Shown: positions 1 to 8,995, counted from the stretch's first letter. The stretch is 40,345 nt of DNA from Roseofilum reptotaenium CS-1145 (GCF_028330985.1 NZ_JAQMUE010000091.1:1-40345), one strand, 5' to 3'. The notes: generated by a model not told the origin, from the sequence alone. A program made the numbers and translations.

Positions 1-1
1 G

Positions 2-121
2 GTTCACTCCTTTCAATGTTGGTCTTCTTTGGCTCAAGAATTGATGGATTCTAAACCTCATAAGCGCTTATTTTTCCAGAAGGGATTAAAGGCTCTATCC
101 CTTATACGGTCTACTCTTTAG
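2..121 (+). CDS. C-terminal fragment of an unidentified gene (enters from the left edge)
   Basis: The frame is open from the window edge to a TAG at 119-121 and gives about 39 residues rich in Leu, Lys and aromatics (it contains FQCWSSLAQELMD and KRLFFQKGLKALS). The composition looks like real protein, and the basic/aromatic tail would suit a transposase C-terminus, but I do not recognise the family. No start codon is visible because the gene begins outside the window. It could also be a chance open frame of this length. Confidence 0.3.
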   Translation, partial: VHSFQCWSSLAQELMDSKPHKRLFFQKGLKALSLIRSTL

Positions 122-181
122 CCCCCTTCTCACCCCTTAAGATAAAAGAGATATAAAACGTTGTTCAAGAGCCTTTCTACC

Positions 182-376
182 ATGGTAAGTTCTGATTCTC
201 ACCAATCTCCTTCTGCCGCTCCTAAAGACAGCATTTCAAAGAGACGGCGCAAGCCCTGGAAGTCAGGAGTGTGGCTCTTGCTGATTGCAATGGCTATTGT
301 ATCTGCCATGGAACCAGTAATCAGATCCTTAAACAATCACCTAACTGTCTTAACCAACTCCCTCTCTGCTATATGA
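182..376 (+). CDS. Small single-TM protein, possibly truncated or spurious
   Basis: This 64-codon ORF starts at the ATG at 182; a TTG at 161 would add seven residues. It has a Ser/Pro-rich start, a basic patch (KRRRKPWK) and one hydrophobic segment (GVWLLLIAMAIVSAM), as in a small type II membrane protein. I recognise no family. Its last codons (about 331-376) lie in sequence that resembles the dispersed inverted-repeat family seen at 36556-36662 and 39166-39261, so the C-terminal dozen residues may be repeat-derived and the native gene cut short. The TGA stop overlaps the ATG of the next reading frame (ATGA at 373-376). Confidence 0.3.
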   Translation: MVSSDSHQSPSAAPKDSISKRRRKPWKSGVWLLLIAMAIVSAMEPVIRSLNNHLTVLTNSLSAI

Positions 377-587
377 CTCCAGTTCAACTTGCTAGAAAAG
401 GCTTTAAGGTGTTAGTCGATAACCTGGGTTATGTGGATTCCGTAAAATTTTGAGACTCTTTGACCCAGGCCATGGAGATTATACCGCAGAGCGTCATCAA
501 TGGCTCGATGAAATGAGTATGGATGATATCCTCGCGGATATTCACCAGCGTCAAAAACAGTCTCTTTCCGATACTCAATCAGATTAA
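373..587 (+). pseudogene. Frameshifted small cyanobacterial protein (GDYT.ER..WL type)
   Basis: Two overlapping frames form one plausible 71-residue protein. The ATG at 373 reads MTPVQLARKGFKVLV...DSVKF and stops at TGA 451-453. The next frame continues LRLFDPGHGDYTAERHQWLDEMSMDDILADI to TAA 585-587. The break lies in a run AAAATTTT at 444-451, where adding one T restores a single frame. From memory, similar short cyanobacterial proteins carry a GDYT.ER.QWL signature and often sit beside toxin-antitoxin genes, but I cannot verify this. The gene ends 1 nt from the convergent DUF5615 gene. It is either a real one-base deletion or a homopolymer sequencing error. Confidence 0.55.
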
Positions 588-588
588 A

Positions 589-1044
589 CTATAGGCGATC
601 GCGATCCTCTCGAATTAACACCATGCTATCCCTCAAGCCAAACTCCTCTGGGTTAACTCTAGGACGAGAGCGAATTCTGTGCAAAATATCGGACATCGAC
701 TCCATCTCAGGTACGGGTTCAGTTATAGTATGATTCGCATCCAAAGATTGTGCTAACACATGAATGACTGCCTCCTTCTCTCGCAGTAACTCTTCTAAAT
801 CTCTTGTCGAACAATTCCCACGCCTTATCCAAATCACCTTGGGTGGAAATCCTAATAAGATGCTTAGTTCGCTAAAATCTGCATCTTTAGTCACAATCAG
901 ATAATTATGTTGACCAGCATAATCCCAAACTTCGCGATCGGGCACAGAGGCTAATCCAAGCCTATCGACATGTATAGAATTAGGATAAATATCTGCCAGA
1001 CGATCGACTAATCGAGGCGAGATATTTTGGTCAAATAACAACAT
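589..1044 (-). CDS. DUF5615 PIN-like toxin of a toxin-antitoxin pair
   Basis: This 151-residue protein begins MLLFDQNISPRLVDRL and continues with VTKDADFSE and a VIWIRRGNCS segment. These are the hallmarks of the DUF5615 PIN-like family: an early Asp in the FDxNIS motif and a second acidic cluster in the TKDxDF motif, which match the acidic metal site of PIN-type RNases. The family is usually the toxin partner of DUF433 antitoxins. Here the DUF433 gene lies directly upstream with a 2-nt gap, so co-translation is likely. The protein is somewhat longer than many relatives because of a basic, Glu-rich C-terminal tail after about residue 110. RNase activity is family inference and has not been shown. 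Confidence 0.85.
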   Translation of the reverse strand: MLLFDQNISPRLVDRLADIYPNSIHVDRLGLASVPDREVWDYAGQHNYLIVTKDADFSELSILLGFPPKVIWIRRGNCSTRDLEELLREKEAVIHVLAQSLDANHTITEPVPEMESMSDILHRIRSRPRVNPEEFGLRDSMVLIREDRDRL

Positions 1045-1046
1045 GA

Positions 1047-1292
1047 TTATTCAACGCCTACCATCAATCGCTCCCGTTGAGCCGCAAAACTTAAACAAGC
1101 TAAAATATCCTCCTGGGTCAGATAAGGAAAATCCTCTAGTATCTCTTCATAGGTCATCCCAGAAGCAAGATATTCCAGGACATCATAAACCGTAATTCTC
1201 ATGCCTCGAATACAGGGTTTCCCTCCCCGTTTCCCCGGTTCAATGGTGATGCGGTTTGCAAGGTTTGCTGGTAACATAAGGGTTTGGCTCAC
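1047..1292 (-). CDS. DUF433 antitoxin
   Basis: This 81-residue protein has the compact DUF433 signature: ITIEPGKRGGKPCIRGMRITV followed by a helical segment (YEEILEDFPYLTQEDILACLSFA). DUF433 proteins have a winged-helix-like fold and act as the DNA-binding or antitoxin half of pairs with DUF5615/PIN toxins. The gene is first in a two-gene minus-strand operon and likely represses its own promoter in the 1293-1430 gap. That gap also holds a HIP1-type GCGATCGC at about 1339. The divergent neighbour is the exoprotein-like gene at 1433. Confidence 0.85.
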   Translation of the reverse strand: MSQTLMLPANLANRITIEPGKRGGKPCIRGMRITVYDVLEYLASGMTYEEILEDFPYLTQEDILACLSFAAQRERLMVGVE

Positions 1293-1432
1293 TATACAGC
1301 CGTATCGTCTTCTGAGAGATCTTAGCCTAGATGGGGAGCGATCGCATCCGAAAACAACGTTAAGGATATTGTTGGCATGGAATTTAAATCATATTGTGGT
1401 CTTACTCCTGCTCACCCTATCTGCTGACTTCC

Positions 1433-1966
1433 ATGATGTTGCACTTAACAACTCGCTTGAGCAACTGGTCTCTCTATAGCTTCACTTTACTCGGACTGCT
1501 GACCGATAGAAGTCCAACCCTGGGTCAAATGCACCCTACCCCTCCCCTGAACCTTCCCCAAGCCCTCCAATTGACTATTGATGGAGTCAGTTCCTTAAGA
1601 AATCCCCATCTTTACGATCAAATTCTCACCATTGAGTCACCCCAAACCTTCACCGATCCAAGTCAATGGATTACGGTTGGTTGTTCTGGAGATGAGGGCA
1701 ATGTTTTTGTAGTCAAAGGACGGGGCGGATTACCGGAAGATCCAACCCAAACCTTAAATCCATCGACCCTTTGGTCAGATTTACGATTTCATTTGCCCGG
1801 AGAAAATCCACCCAATCCCGATGATTCTCGAACGTCTTTTCAACGACCTCAACCCATTTTAGAAGCCCAAGGATGGATCGTGAATCACCATAGCAATATA
1901 GAATTAGTTGCTGATTCACTCTCTCCTCCGGCTCAATTGGGTATATCTTCCCAGCCTTGTCAATAG
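1433..1966 (+). CDS. Orphan C-terminal module of a two-partner-secretion (filamentous haemagglutinin-like) exoprotein
   Basis: The protein is about 177 residues from the ATG at 1433; an ATG at 1394 would add 13. It begins with a weak hydrophobic segment (SLYSFTLLGLL) that could act as a signal peptide. The body has a conserved-looking VVKGRGGLPEDPTQTL...LWSDLRF block and later QGWIVNHHSNIELVAD. In cyanobacteria this arrangement is typical of the last part of large TpsA exoproteins (GRGGLP.NP...W.DLR, then QGW...G.VELVA). The haemagglutination-activity domain and beta-helix that normally precede it are absent, so this is either a stand-alone secreted module or the remnant of a longer gene. The CHAT gene follows 19 nt downstream, an association common in TPS loci. 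Confidence 0.6.
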   Translation: MMLHLTTRLSNWSLYSFTLLGLLTDRSPTLGQMHPTPPLNLPQALQLTIDGVSSLRNPHLYDQILTIESPQTFTDPSQWITVGCSGDEGNVFVVKGRGGLPEDPTQTLNPSTLWSDLRFHLPGENPPNPDDSRTSFQRPQPILEAQGWIVNHHSNIELVADSLSPPAQLGISSQPCQ

Positions 1967-1985
1967 AAGATTAGAGGAAAAAGAA

Positions 1986-4574
1986 ATGGTTAGATTTTGG
2001 AGTCGAAATAAACTATTTCAGGGCTATAACGGTTGGGTACGCTTCCTGGCGATCGCCCTGGCTGTGGCTCTGCTCGTTATCATAGGAGTGCCAGCACTGG
2101 GGGAACAGCCGCCGAGGATAGGGTTGGCAACGACCGAGACGACTGATTTAATCGAGCAGGGTTGTCAATTGTATGAACGACAACAGTATGAAGAGGCGAT
2201 CGCCGTTTGGCAAGAGGCTCTGAACCAATCTGAGCATAACGGTGAAAGTGCGAACCAAGCCATTGCCCTCAATTATCTTTCTCTCGCCGATCAAGGTTTG
2301 GGCAACTGGGAGAGTGCCACAACTCGGATTGATAATGCCCTGAAACTCTTAGAGCAATTCCCTTCAGAATCTCGTATTCTTGCCCAAGTTCTCAATACCC
2401 AAGGGCAACTGTATCACAGTCAGGGACAATTTGAAGCGGCCCTATCTGCTTGGGAAAATGCAGAACAAGCCTATCGCCAAGCAGGAGATGCAGAAGGAGT
2501 CATCGGTAGCCAACTCAATCAAGCTTCAGTTTTGCAACATTTAGGGCTGAATGGGCGATCGCAAGAACGTCTCCATTCTCTCCTCCAACGCCTAGAAAAT
2601 CAACCGAATAGCCTCCTGAAAGTACAAGCCTTGAGAATGTTGGGGATCAGTTTGCATTTCAGCGCTCAGTGGCGAAATGCAAAACAATTACTCGAAGAGA
2701 GCTTTAATCAAAGCCAGAATCTTAACTCTCCTTCTGAAACCGCTCAAAGCTTATTGAGTCTGGGGAATCTGGCCAAAGATCTCAACCATCCCCAAATGGC
2801 ACTAGACTATTATCAACAGGCGATCGCCACAACTCAAGATCATCTCCTGCTCAAAGTCCAAGCAACCGCGAATCTGCTGCGGCTTCATATCCAACAACAA
2901 GCTTTTGCTGAAGCCCTAGAACTGATCCCCCCCTTGAAAGCGGATCTTGCCCAACTGCCCCTCAGCCACAGTAGCATTCACGCTACCCTCAACGTTGCCG
3001 AAAGCCTTTGGAGACTATTTGACCTTCAACCGCAATCTGACCCCACGCTTCTCGAAACTGCTACCCAACTAACGACCCAGGCTAGACAACAGAGTATTAC
3101 CCTCAAAGACCCTAGAGCGCAAGCTTGGGCAACTTTGCAACTGGGCAAATTCTCTGCCGAAAACGAAGACTGGGAGAGTGCCCTAGAACTCACCCACGAA
3201 GCCCTCTTTATGGCGCAAAAAATAGGTGCGGCTGACTTGCAAGCGCGAGCCAATTGGCAACACGGACAACTCCTGGTTCAACAAGAAGATCGCGACTCTG
3301 CCCTGGTTGCCTATCGCTCCGCAGTTGATAGCCTAGAATCGATTCGGGGTGAGGTAGTAGCGACAAACCCAGAACTTCAATTCTCCTTTACGGAAGATAT
3401 CGATCCACTCTATCGAGGATTAATTGGTCTGTTGCTCCAAGGGGATGAAGATAGCGAACTCGAGCTGAAGAATGTACAAGAAGCCCGTGACATGCTCGAA
3501 TCTCTGCAACTGGCAGAATTAGATTATTTTTTCCGTGAAGCGTGTCGAGCGAATCGACCGAAGCCCATTGATGAAATTGACCCGAAAGCAGCCGTTATTT
3601 ATCCTATTATTTTACCCGATCGCCTGGAAGTCATTCTCACTCTTCCTGGTAATATCCAGCAACACTACTCTACCTCCATTCCCCAACCAGAATTAGAGGA
3701 GCATTTACACGAAATGCGTCAAGCTCTGCATCCTGCTTATGGCAATTTAAAACGGCTTAAGCTTTATCAACAGGCTTACCATTGGCTGATTCAACCCGCA
3801 GAGAGTGCCTTAAAACAACATAAGATTGAAACCTTGGTGTTTGTTCTTGATAGCCAGTTGCAAAATCTGCCCATGGCTGCGCTCCATAATGGAGATCGCT
3901 ATTTAATTGAAGATTATGCGATCGCGCTGACGAAAAGCTTGAAACTGATCCAATCTCCGCCTCTAGAGCCAAACCAGTTAAAAGCCCTTACTGCTGGACT
4001 CAGTGAAGCTCGCCAGGGATTTCGCTCACTTCCCGGTGTTGCTTCAGAAGTGGAACAAATTGGTCATGAGATTAATACTCGTGTGTTGCTCGATCGGACA
4101 TTTACGGCTGAGGAACTGAAAAAAGCAATTCAGGATACTCCCTTTCCCATCGTTCATTTAGCCACGCATGGTCAGTTTAGCAGCGATGCAGAAGAGACGT
4201 TTATCTTAACCTGGGATAGTCAGATTAATGTTCGAGAACTCGATACGTTGGTCAAGTCGCGATCGCAACCGTTGCAAAACCCCATTGAATTACTCGTACT
4301 GAGTGCGTGCAAAACAGCACAAGGAGATGAGCGGGCAATTTTAGGATTAGCAGGGGTTGCCTTGCGATCGGGGGCTAGAAGTACTCTGGCTACCTTATGG
4401 GCTGTCCGCGATCGATCCACTGCTGAGTTTATGGTTCATTTTTACCAACATTTAAATCAACCGGGAATGAGTAAAGCCAAGGCCCTCCAACAAGCTCAAA
4501 TTAACCTATTGCATAGCAAATATCATCATCCCATCTACTGGGCACCTTTCGTAATGGTCGGCAATTGGATTTAA
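1986..4574 (+). CDS. TPR- and CHAT-domain protein (predicted caspase-like protease)
   Basis: The start at 1986 is preferred over the longer frame from 1908 because GAGGAAAAAGAA precedes it and it opens with a membrane/signal segment (FLAIALAVALLVIIGVPALG). The 862-residue protein then has many TPR helices from about residue 60 to 480, with repeated QxxxAL/GNLAK patterns. The C-terminal CHAT domain shows the caspase-type dyad: His728 in HLATHGQF and Cys775 in VLSACKTAQG. Downstream follow the G.AGVALRSGARS.LATLWAV block and a PIYWAPFVMVG ending typical of cyanobacterial CHAT proteins. CHAT proteins are cysteine peptidases of the caspase/gingipain clan; in cyanobacteria they commonly neighbour TPS exoproteins, as here. 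A processing role on the exported side is inference. Confidence 0.9.
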   Translation: MVRFWSRNKLFQGYNGWVRFLAIALAVALLVIIGVPALGEQPPRIGLATTETTDLIEQGCQLYERQQYEEAIAVWQEALNQSEHNGESANQAIALNYLSLADQGLGNWESATTRIDNALKLLEQFPSESRILAQVLNTQGQLYHSQGQFEAALSAWENAEQAYRQAGDAEGVIGSQLNQASVLQHLGLNGRSQERLHSLLQRLENQPNSLLKVQALRMLGISLHFSAQWRNAKQLLEESFNQSQNLNSPSETAQSLLSLGNLAKDLNHPQMALDYYQQAIATTQDHLLLKVQATANLLRLHIQQQAFAEALELIPPLKADLAQLPLSHSSIHATLNVAESLWRLFDLQPQSDPTLLETATQLTTQARQQSITLKDPRAQAWATLQLGKFSAENEDWESALELTHEALFMAQKIGAADLQARANWQHGQLLVQQEDRDSALVAYRSAVDSLESIRGEVVATNPELQFSFTEDIDPLYRGLIGLLLQGDEDSELELKNVQEARDMLESLQLAELDYFFREACRANRPKPIDEIDPKAAVIYPIILPDRLEVILTLPGNIQQHYSTSIPQPELEEHLHEMRQALHPAYGNLKRLKLYQQAYHWLIQPAESALKQHKIETLVFVLDSQLQNLPMAALHNGDRYLIEDYAIALTKSLKLIQSPPLEPNQLKALTAGLSEARQGFRSLPGVASEVEQIGHEINTRVLLDRTFTAEELKKAIQDTPFPIVHLATHGQFSSDAEETFILTWDSQINVRELDTLVKSRSQPLQNPIELLVLSACKTAQGDERAILGLAGVALRSGARSTLATLWAVRDRSTAEFMVHFYQHLNQPGMSKAKALQQAQINLLHSKYHHPIYWAPFVMVGNWI

Positions 4575-4627
4575 ATCTATGATCCTCTAACTCAATTGAG
4601 AAACAGTCAGAAAAACCCCTCTAAATC

Positions 4628-4670
4628 CCCCTTAGAAAACGGATTTTTACTGCCTTTTCTAAGGGGTTTT
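4628..4670 (+). terminator. Rho-independent terminator after the CHAT gene
   Basis: A 12-bp perfect stem CCCCTTAGAAAA / TTTTCTAAGGGG with a 15-nt loop is followed by TTTT. It lies 53 nt beyond the CHAT stop. The rest of the gap to 4951 is AT-rich, with no gene that I can support. Confidence 0.75.
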
Positions 4671-4951
4671 GAATAATAAAAACATGCTACATAAAATGCG
4701 AAAACTACTCTTTTTTCTCTTCAGGAAAATACTGAAATCGTAAGCATCTTGAATTAACCCGTGTGCTATTTCCAAAAATAAAAATACCGAATCCAAATCG
4801 GGTGTATTCTCCATATTTAAGGGACTAGAAAACGCTCCTAGTTTGTATTAAACCCCCAAAATTTTTCCGATCGTTAAAGTAAGCATAATATCCCATTAAC
4901 CTTAACCCCTTAATTTCTTAGACAAGGAATTAACTTTAGGAGCATTAACTC

Positions 4952-7900
4952 GTGGGACTCATTAATGGGACGGTTAACAATGACATTATTATCGGAACTC
5001 CACAGAATGATGGTATTAATCTGCTAGCTGGCAACGATCTAGGGTTCGGATTAGACGGTAATGACTTCATTTCTGGTGATGAAGGCATTGATATTTTAGT
5101 GGGGAATCGAGGAGACGACACCTTAATCGGGGGAGCAGGCAATGACTTCCTCTTTGGCGGCCAAAATAGCGATGTTCTCTTCGGTGCAAGCGGAAATGAT
5201 AGCCTAATTGGGAACCGAGGCAATGACCAACTCAACGGCAATACTGGCGATGATGCAGTCTACGGCGGACAAGGGAATGATGTGGTTCGGGGCGGTCAAG
5301 GAAACGATGCAGTCTTTGGTGATATTGGTAACGATGTTCTATACGGCGATTTAGGCAACAACAGCTTAACGGGAGGGGCAGGTCAAGATATCTTTGTTGT
5401 TGGCGTTGGCGTACAAACTCTGATTGATTTTAGCAATGGTTCAGACCGAATTGGGTTAGCCAGTGGAGTATCGTTTAGCAACTTAACTATTGCTCAAGGA
5501 AGCGGAACCAGTACCGTTATTCGTGATACTAGCGGACAAATTATCGCCACTATTCAAGGCGTAAATGCTGACCAAATTGACAGCAGCGACTTCACCACTA
5601 ACAATACCCCTATCCCCACTCCTTCTCCAGCTCCAACCCCTATCATCACTCCCAGTCCTAGTCCTTCTCCGACTCCAACCCCTGGGCCAGTGAGAGGCCC
5701 GGTGACCTTTACCTTACAACTGTTGCACACAGCAGACCAAGAAGCGGGTTTACCGGCTATTGAGGATGCTGTAAACTTCTCAGCCGTCCTCAATGCTCTA
5801 GCTGATGACTTTCCCAACACCCTCAAACTCACGTCTGGAGATCTCTATATTCCCGGGCCCTTCTTTAGCACCAGTGCCGAAATTTACCGAGATGGCAATG
5901 GAGATGGTCAAGGAGGAATTGGAGATATCCTGATTAATAACGCTCTCGGCTTCCAGGCTGCTGCACTCGGAAACCATGAATTTGATTTTGGCCCTGGTAC
6001 GGTACAAAACCTCGTCCAAGCCGACAACACCATTACCACAGGTGCAGGTATAGGAGCCAATGGATACCTGGGGACACAGTTCCCCTACTTGAGTAGCAAC
6101 TTGGATTTCAGTACCGAAGCCACTCTCAGTGGTTTAGTCGTTTCCTCAGCCCAAGCTCCCCAACCCAATAGCATCAGTAAAAGTGTCGTTCTCAACGTCG
6201 GTGGAGAGCGCATTGGAGTCGTCGGTGCAACCACCCCCACCCTCGGCACTATCTCTTCTCCCGGAGGCGTTGGTGTTAACCCAGCTAACGCTAATGATAT
6301 CAACGCTCTGGCTGCCATTATTCAACAAAGCGTTGATGAATTAGTTGCACAAGGCATTAACAAAATTGTCCTACTGGCTCACATGCAGCAGATTAGTATT
6401 GAAGAACAACTGGCTGGTTTGCTCAATAACGTTGATATTGTTATGGCTGGTGGCTCTAACACCATTCTTGCCAATGCTGACGATCCCCTGCGTGCTGGAG
6501 ATACCAGTGCCGGAGTCTATCCCAAGCCATTTACTTCTCCTAGTGGTGAGCCAGTTTATGTGATTAACACTGATGGGAATTATCGTTATGTAGGTCGTTT
6601 AGTTGCTGGGTTTGATGCCAACGGAATTATCAGCCAAGTGCTGGATGAAAGTGGTGCGTATGCAACGGATGCAGCAGGAGTGAACCGAGTTTATGGTAGA
6701 ACGGTCAATCCTCAAGATGTGGCTGACCCCACTGTAGTGGCGGTCACTCAGGCGATCAATGGCATTGCCACAGCTAAAGACAGTAACCTTTTTGGTAATA
6801 CGAGTGTTTTCTTAGAAGGACGGCGCTCTCAAGTCCGGACAGAAGAAACGAACCTAGGCAGTTTAACGGCTGATGCCAACTTAATTGTCGCTCGCCAAAC
6901 TGACCCCACGGTAGTGGCTTCTCTGAAAAATGGGGGAGGCATTCGCGATAATATCGGACAAGCGATTATTCCCCCAGGAGGAACTGGAGGATTAGAATTT
7001 TCTCCTCCTCCTGCTAATCCCCTCGCCAATAAGCAAGAAGGGGATGTCTCCCAACTCGATATCGAGAATACCTTACGGTTTAACAATAGTCTGACCATTG
7101 TTCCTCTAACCGCAACACAACTCAAAGAAATCGCCGAACATGGAGTTTCTGATACTGCACCAGGAAATACTCCCGGACGGTTTCCCCAAATTTCTGGCAT
7201 GGCGTTTAGTTTCGATGCCTCTCAAGCTGTCAACAGTCGAGTCCGCTCTCTCGCCATTAAAGATGACCAGGGGAATACAGTGGATGTAGTTGTCGAAAAT
7301 GGCAGCATTGTGGGAGACGCTAGCCGCACTATTAAGGTGGCGACTCTTGGTTTCCTGGCGGGTGGAGGCGATGGCTATCCTTTCCCTCAAGGCAATCAAA
7401 CTCCCTTACCTGAGGCCACCACAGGCAACGCTACTTTCACCACTGATAACCGGGAACAAGATGCCTTAGCCGAGTATTTAGCCGCTAACTACAGTAATAC
7501 TCCCTTCAATGTGGCTGAAACTGAGCCTTCTGGAGATACTCGGATTCAAAATATAGCCAATGCTGCCGATACAGTTCTCAACGGAACGAGCGTCGGTATC
7601 GCGGGAGATGGGAACAATACGATTACTGGCGATAATAATGCCAATGTGTTAGTTGGTCACTCTGGTGTAGATAATATCACCGGCAATGGAGGTAATGATA
7701 TCATTGCTGGCGGCTTAGGCAATGATAATCTCACGGGAAGTGGTGGTGATGATGTCTTCGTGTTTGCTACTCCTGGAGATGGCAGTGATACCATTACTGA
7801 TTTTGGTAACGGTTCAGATACTATCCGCGTGTTTGCCTCTCAGTTTACTGGACTCACTGCTGGTGCGACTCCCACTCTTACCCTGTCTGGAACCCCTGTG

Positions 7901-8038
7901 GGAACGACGGCTCAGTTCCTCTACAATGGTGGCATTCTCAGTTTTGATTCTGATGGTACGGGAGCAACGGCAGTGCAGACTCTAGCAACGCTAACGGGTT
8001 CTCCAGCTTTAGCAGCGAGTCAAATTGTAGTTCTGTAA
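4952..8038 (+). CDS. Secreted RTX-repeat bifunctional metallophosphatase/5'-nucleotidase
   Basis: This 1028-residue protein starts at GTG 4952 behind TAGGAG. Residues about 10-145 are RTX nonapeptides (GGxGNDxLxG type, calcium-binding), followed by a Pro/Thr/Ser linker at about 217-245. Residues about 250-860 form a UshA-like 5'-nucleotidase. They show LQLLHTADQEAG, an SGD motif, GNHEFDFG, the NGGGIRDNI motif and RFNNSLTIVPLTATQL in the C-terminal nucleotidase domain. A second RTX block (about 880-935) and a hydrophobic tail end it. There is no N-terminal signal; RTX blocks suggest type I secretion. The first metal motif has HTADQEAG where UshA has DxH. Extracellular phosphate scavenging from nucleotides is the likely role. 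Confidence 0.88.
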   Translation: MGLINGTVNNDIIIGTPQNDGINLLAGNDLGFGLDGNDFISGDEGIDILVGNRGDDTLIGGAGNDFLFGGQNSDVLFGASGNDSLIGNRGNDQLNGNTGDDAVYGGQGNDVVRGGQGNDAVFGDIGNDVLYGDLGNNSLTGGAGQDIFVVGVGVQTLIDFSNGSDRIGLASGVSFSNLTIAQGSGTSTVIRDTSGQIIATIQGVNADQIDSSDFTTNNTPIPTPSPAPTPIITPSPSPSPTPTPGPVRGPVTFTLQLLHTADQEAGLPAIEDAVNFSAVLNALADDFPNTLKLTSGDLYIPGPFFSTSAEIYRDGNGDGQGGIGDILINNALGFQAAALGNHEFDFGPGTVQNLVQADNTITTGAGIGANGYLGTQFPYLSSNLDFSTEATLSGLVVSSAQAPQPNSISKSVVLNVGGERIGVVGATTPTLGTISSPGGVGVNPANANDINALAAIIQQSVDELVAQGINKIVLLAHMQQISIEEQLAGLLNNVDIVMAGGSNTILANADDPLRAGDTSAGVYPKPFTSPSGEPVYVINTDGNYRYVGRLVAGFDANGIISQVLDESGAYATDAAGVNRVYGRTVNPQDVADPTVVAVTQAINGIATAKDSNLFGNTSVFLEGRRSQVRTEETNLGSLTADANLIVARQTDPTVVASLKNGGGIRDNIGQAIIPPGGTGGLEFSPPPANPLANKQEGDVSQLDIENTLRFNNSLTIVPLTATQLKEIAEHGVSDTAPGNTPGRFPQISGMAFSFDASQAVNSRVRSLAIKDDQGNTVDVVVENGSIVGDASRTIKVATLGFLAGGGDGYPFPQGNQTPLPEATTGNATFTTDNREQDALAEYLAANYSNTPFNVAETEPSGDTRIQNIANAADTVLNGTSVGIAGDGNNTITGDNNANVLVGHSGVDNITGNGGNDIIAGGLGNDNLTGSGGDDVFVFATPGDGSDTITDFGNGSDTIRVFASQFTGLTAGATPTLTLSGTPVGTTAQFLYNGGILSFDSDGTGATAVQTLATLTGSPALAASQIVVL

Positions 8039-8104
8039 GAGGGCACTATTCAACTCTATAATCTTGCGATCGCGGCCAGGAGCTGATTGGGTTCAGGCTC
8101 TTAA

Positions 8105-8147
8105 GGATAGAGATCGGTCCATGGGGGTGATCTCTATCCTCTTTTTC
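8105..8147 (+). terminator. Rho-independent terminator after the RTX nucleotidase gene
   Basis: Perfect 11-bp stem GGATAGAGATC / GATCTCTATCC, a 13-nt loop, then TCTTTTT. It lies 67 nt past the stop at 8038. The following stretch to 8326 holds only the upstream region of the PEP-CTERM gene. Confidence 0.85.
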
Positions 8148-8326
8148 TGTAATTTACTTCACCTATTTCTACCTATTGAGTCACTTAATAAACGGACATC
8201 AGACACTTCTAATGGTGATAAGTTTCACATCAAAAAAACATCTGCATCACTCCTTTCTCTAGGAAAAATAGCGATGATAAAAGTGTCGAGAGGGAAACAC
8301 CTCACTACCACTCTAGGAGTTCATCA

Positions 8327-8995
8327 ATGTCTGCTGTATCTACCATTAAATCCACCTTGATCACTTCTGCTGTTATCCTTACTTCTGGTGTTTTATTTAA
8401 TCCTAATGCGGCACAAGCGGCGGCACTCAAGGGAAGTTTCCAAATCAATAGTGCTGACACGACAATCAACTTAAATAATAAAGGGATTGATTTCACGAAT
8501 GAGCTAACCGATCCCCTAGGGGAAGTTGGAATCACGTCTGCAACTGGAAGCTTTGAGGACTTTGGTAGTGCTTTTATTAAAGATATCAACTTCTCTGAGA
8601 GCAGCATCGAAAACTTTCTAGATTTAAGTGCGGATGCACCTGGAAGTAATAGTGCTGATGGGATCTCTACCTTTGATTTAACCAGTCATTCGGGATTACA
8701 AGTTAGTCAAACTGTTTCTGGTATTCTAGGTATTAACTTCGGGTTTTCTGGACTTTTCACCAGTGACGATAATCAAACTTCCTTGGGAACAGGAGTTCTC
8801 ACCTTCCAGTTGGCTGAAGCTGGGATTACTGTTGAAAGTTTTCAACGTCGGTTAGAGGACGGCGAAACTTTTGAGGGCATTACCTTCTCTGGCGCTGCAC
8901 TTACCGTTCAACCTGTTCCAGAATCTTCCACTACAGTTGGATTACTAGCAGTGGCAGGAATGGCTTCCTTCATGCTCCGCAAGCGGTTAGCCTAA
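8327..8995 (+). CDS. PEP-CTERM sorting domain protein
   Basis: This 222-residue exported protein has an N-terminal signal (about residues 8-32, LITSAVILTSGVLF then an AQAAA cleavage region) and a beta-rich Ser/Thr/Asn-rich body. Its C-terminal tail is VPESSTTVGLLAVAGMASFMLRKR: a PEP-type motif (here VPES), a TM helix and a basic end. PEP-CTERM proteins are processed by exosortase and anchored or released at the surface of exopolysaccharide-producing bacteria. The body matches no named domain that I recognise. An own terminator follows at 9052, so it is probably monocistronic. Confidence 0.85.
   Translation: MSAVSTIKSTLITSAVILTSGVLFNPNAAQAAALKGSFQINSADTTINLNNKGIDFTNELTDPLGEVGITSATGSFEDFGSAFIKDINFSESSIENFLDLSADAPGSNSADGISTFDLTSHSGLQVSQTVSGILGINFGFSGLFTSDDNQTSLGTGVLTFQLAEAGITVESFQRRLEDGETFEGITFSGAALTVQPVPESSTTVGLLAVAGMASFMLRKRLA

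Noticed and set aside
1201-1479. Plus-strand frame across the DUF433 gene and its promoter
   Set aside because: Antisense to a well-supported antitoxin gene, and its composition is not protein-like.
4945-5241. Long open frame antisense to the RTX repeats of the nucleotidase gene
   Set aside because: It mirrors the repetitive GC-patterned RTX codons on the opposite strand; Pro/Ser-rich with no start signal or homology.
8064-8360. Plus-strand frame between the nucleotidase and PEP-CTERM genes
   Set aside because: It runs through a strong terminator hairpin at 8105 and into the next gene in another frame; no ribosome site.
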